Assembly: GCA_963724435.1 (NCBI GenBank)
Contig: CAVRUN010000005.1
Span: 434,001 to 498,000 of the forward strand
DNA from: AP-15 sp963724435
GTDB lineage: Bacteria; Pseudomonadota; Alphaproteobacteria; ATCC43930; CGMCC-115725
DNA: 64,000 nt
Reading direction: 5' to 3'
Shown here: positions 63,522-64,000 of the stretch, piece by piece
How the letters are laid out: every line of letters starts with the position of its first letter
Position numbering within the stretch: position 1 is the stretch's first letter
Position numbers and translations under genes: made by a program
Notes under the pieces: generated by a model
Database searches by the model: none
What the model saw: the letters and a program-made list of their open reading frames with translations, nothing else
What the model was told of the DNA's origin: nothing

Positions 63522-63998
63522 TTAGCCTTGGGCGTGGAGGACTTTGCCGCCCGCGGTTACCGCCTCGGCCGCGATCAGCACAAAGGCGATCAGGCAGGGT
63601 TCGGTGCCGCGATTGACCCAATTGTGGATCGTGCCGCGCTGCACCAGCACGTCTCCCGCCTTCAGATGGACCGTCGTGTCGTCGAGCTCCATATCGATTT
63701 CGCCCTTCATGACGACGGCATAGTCGATCGAGTCGGTGCGATGGTTGCGCGGCGCCGAGCCGGGTGCCAGCTCCAGTACGCGAAAGACCGTACCGTTCGC
63801 CAAAGTTGTGCCGGTCTGGCGGCGTCCTTCATCCTCATGACCGTTGTTGTCGACCGGAAATCCCTCGGTCGTCCATATGACTGACGCGGTCGCCCCGAGG
63901 CGCGCCGAAACCTGTTTGGTTGCGGTCTCATCGATCAGCACGACGGCGCGGCCGTTGTCGTCATGGCCGGTTACAACTCGGCGCAGTTGAAAGGGCAT
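63522..63998 (-). CDS. Cupin-domain protein
   Basis: 158 residues, ATG 63998, probably whole. FRVLELAPGSAPRNHRTDSI and DYAVVMKGEIDMELDDTT form the first cupin motif, with a His replacing one of the usual two; LKAGDVLVQRGTIHNWVNRG is the second motif with its His. N-terminus: FQLRRVVTGHDDNGRAVVLI. Members of this type are small regulators or enzymes with a single metal. The window ends just upstream, so its neighbours are unknown. Confidence 0.88.
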   Translation of the reverse strand: MPFQLRRVVTGHDDNGRAVVLIDETATKQVSARLGATASVIWTTEGFPVDNNGHEDEGRRQTGTTLANGTVFRVLELAPGSAPRNHRTDSIDYAVVMKGEIDMELDDTTVHLKAGDVLVQRGTIHNWVNRGTEPCLIAFVLIAAEAVTAGGKVLHAQG

Positions 63999-64000
63999 CC

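Overview
The window is GC-rich DNA with alphaproteobacterial character. The supporting signs are glgC, panC, many acyl-CoA, LLM-flavin and amidohydrolase catabolic genes, an IorAB-type molybdenum hydroxylase, alphaproteobacterial-type IS elements and a proteobacterial palindromic repeat. No 16S or other marker gene is present, so genus cannot be stated. A soil or freshwater relative of Rhodospirillales or Hyphomicrobiales is plausible.

Layout. 1-36 kb is mostly short catabolic or housekeeping operons: a CMD-like protein, a HAD hydrolase, a ureohydrolase, a fused CoA-transferase, an acetyltransferase, an enoyl-CoA hydratase with an esterase, an LLM oxidoreductase, an isochorismatase-type hydrolase, a class II aldolase, a broken MetE-like gene, tRNA-Val, glgC, a CobW GTPase, RNase Z, an amidase, a Tat carbonic-anhydrase-like protein, a lytic transglycosylase, two acyl-CoA dehydrogenases followed by a Baeyer-Villiger-type monooxygenase, an FAD oxidoreductase, an amidohydrolase, a quinone oxidoreductase, an MFS carrier, a two-subunit TPP decarboxylase followed by a MetE-like protein, and panC. 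37.5-40.2 kb is a signalling operon of histidine kinase, double KaiC-like ATPase and response regulator, followed by a double-domain retropepsin-like protease. From 41.5 kb mobile DNA dominates: IS3, two inverted IS5 copies, IS110, IS630 with a nested IS481, IS5 remnants and a transposase-less element with terminal inverted repeats. Between these lie MmgE/PrpD, the IorAB pair, an enoyl-CoA hydratase and a cassette of serine recombinase, nuclease-like and PIN-like proteins. The window ends with a very small PEP-CTERM protein and a cupin.

Two features stand out. First, a 23-24 bp hairpin mini-element (constant AGCCTGC head plus a stem that changes in a pairing-preserving way) sits at three independent positions in two unrelated transposase families; removing it on paper restores the transposase motif locally each time. 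Second, a 2.06 kb element at 56290-58347 has about 25 bp terminal inverted repeats and a 9 bp target duplication but no transposase.

Many genes carry a single frameshift or nonsense lesion (CoA-transferase, RNase Z, amidase, NTF2-like, FAD oxidoreductase, cupin, KaiC-like, LLM, several transposases). This is either a genome under decay driven by IS activity or a sequence with residual indel errors. The substitution-type lesions and the element-caused lesions cannot be explained by indel error alone.
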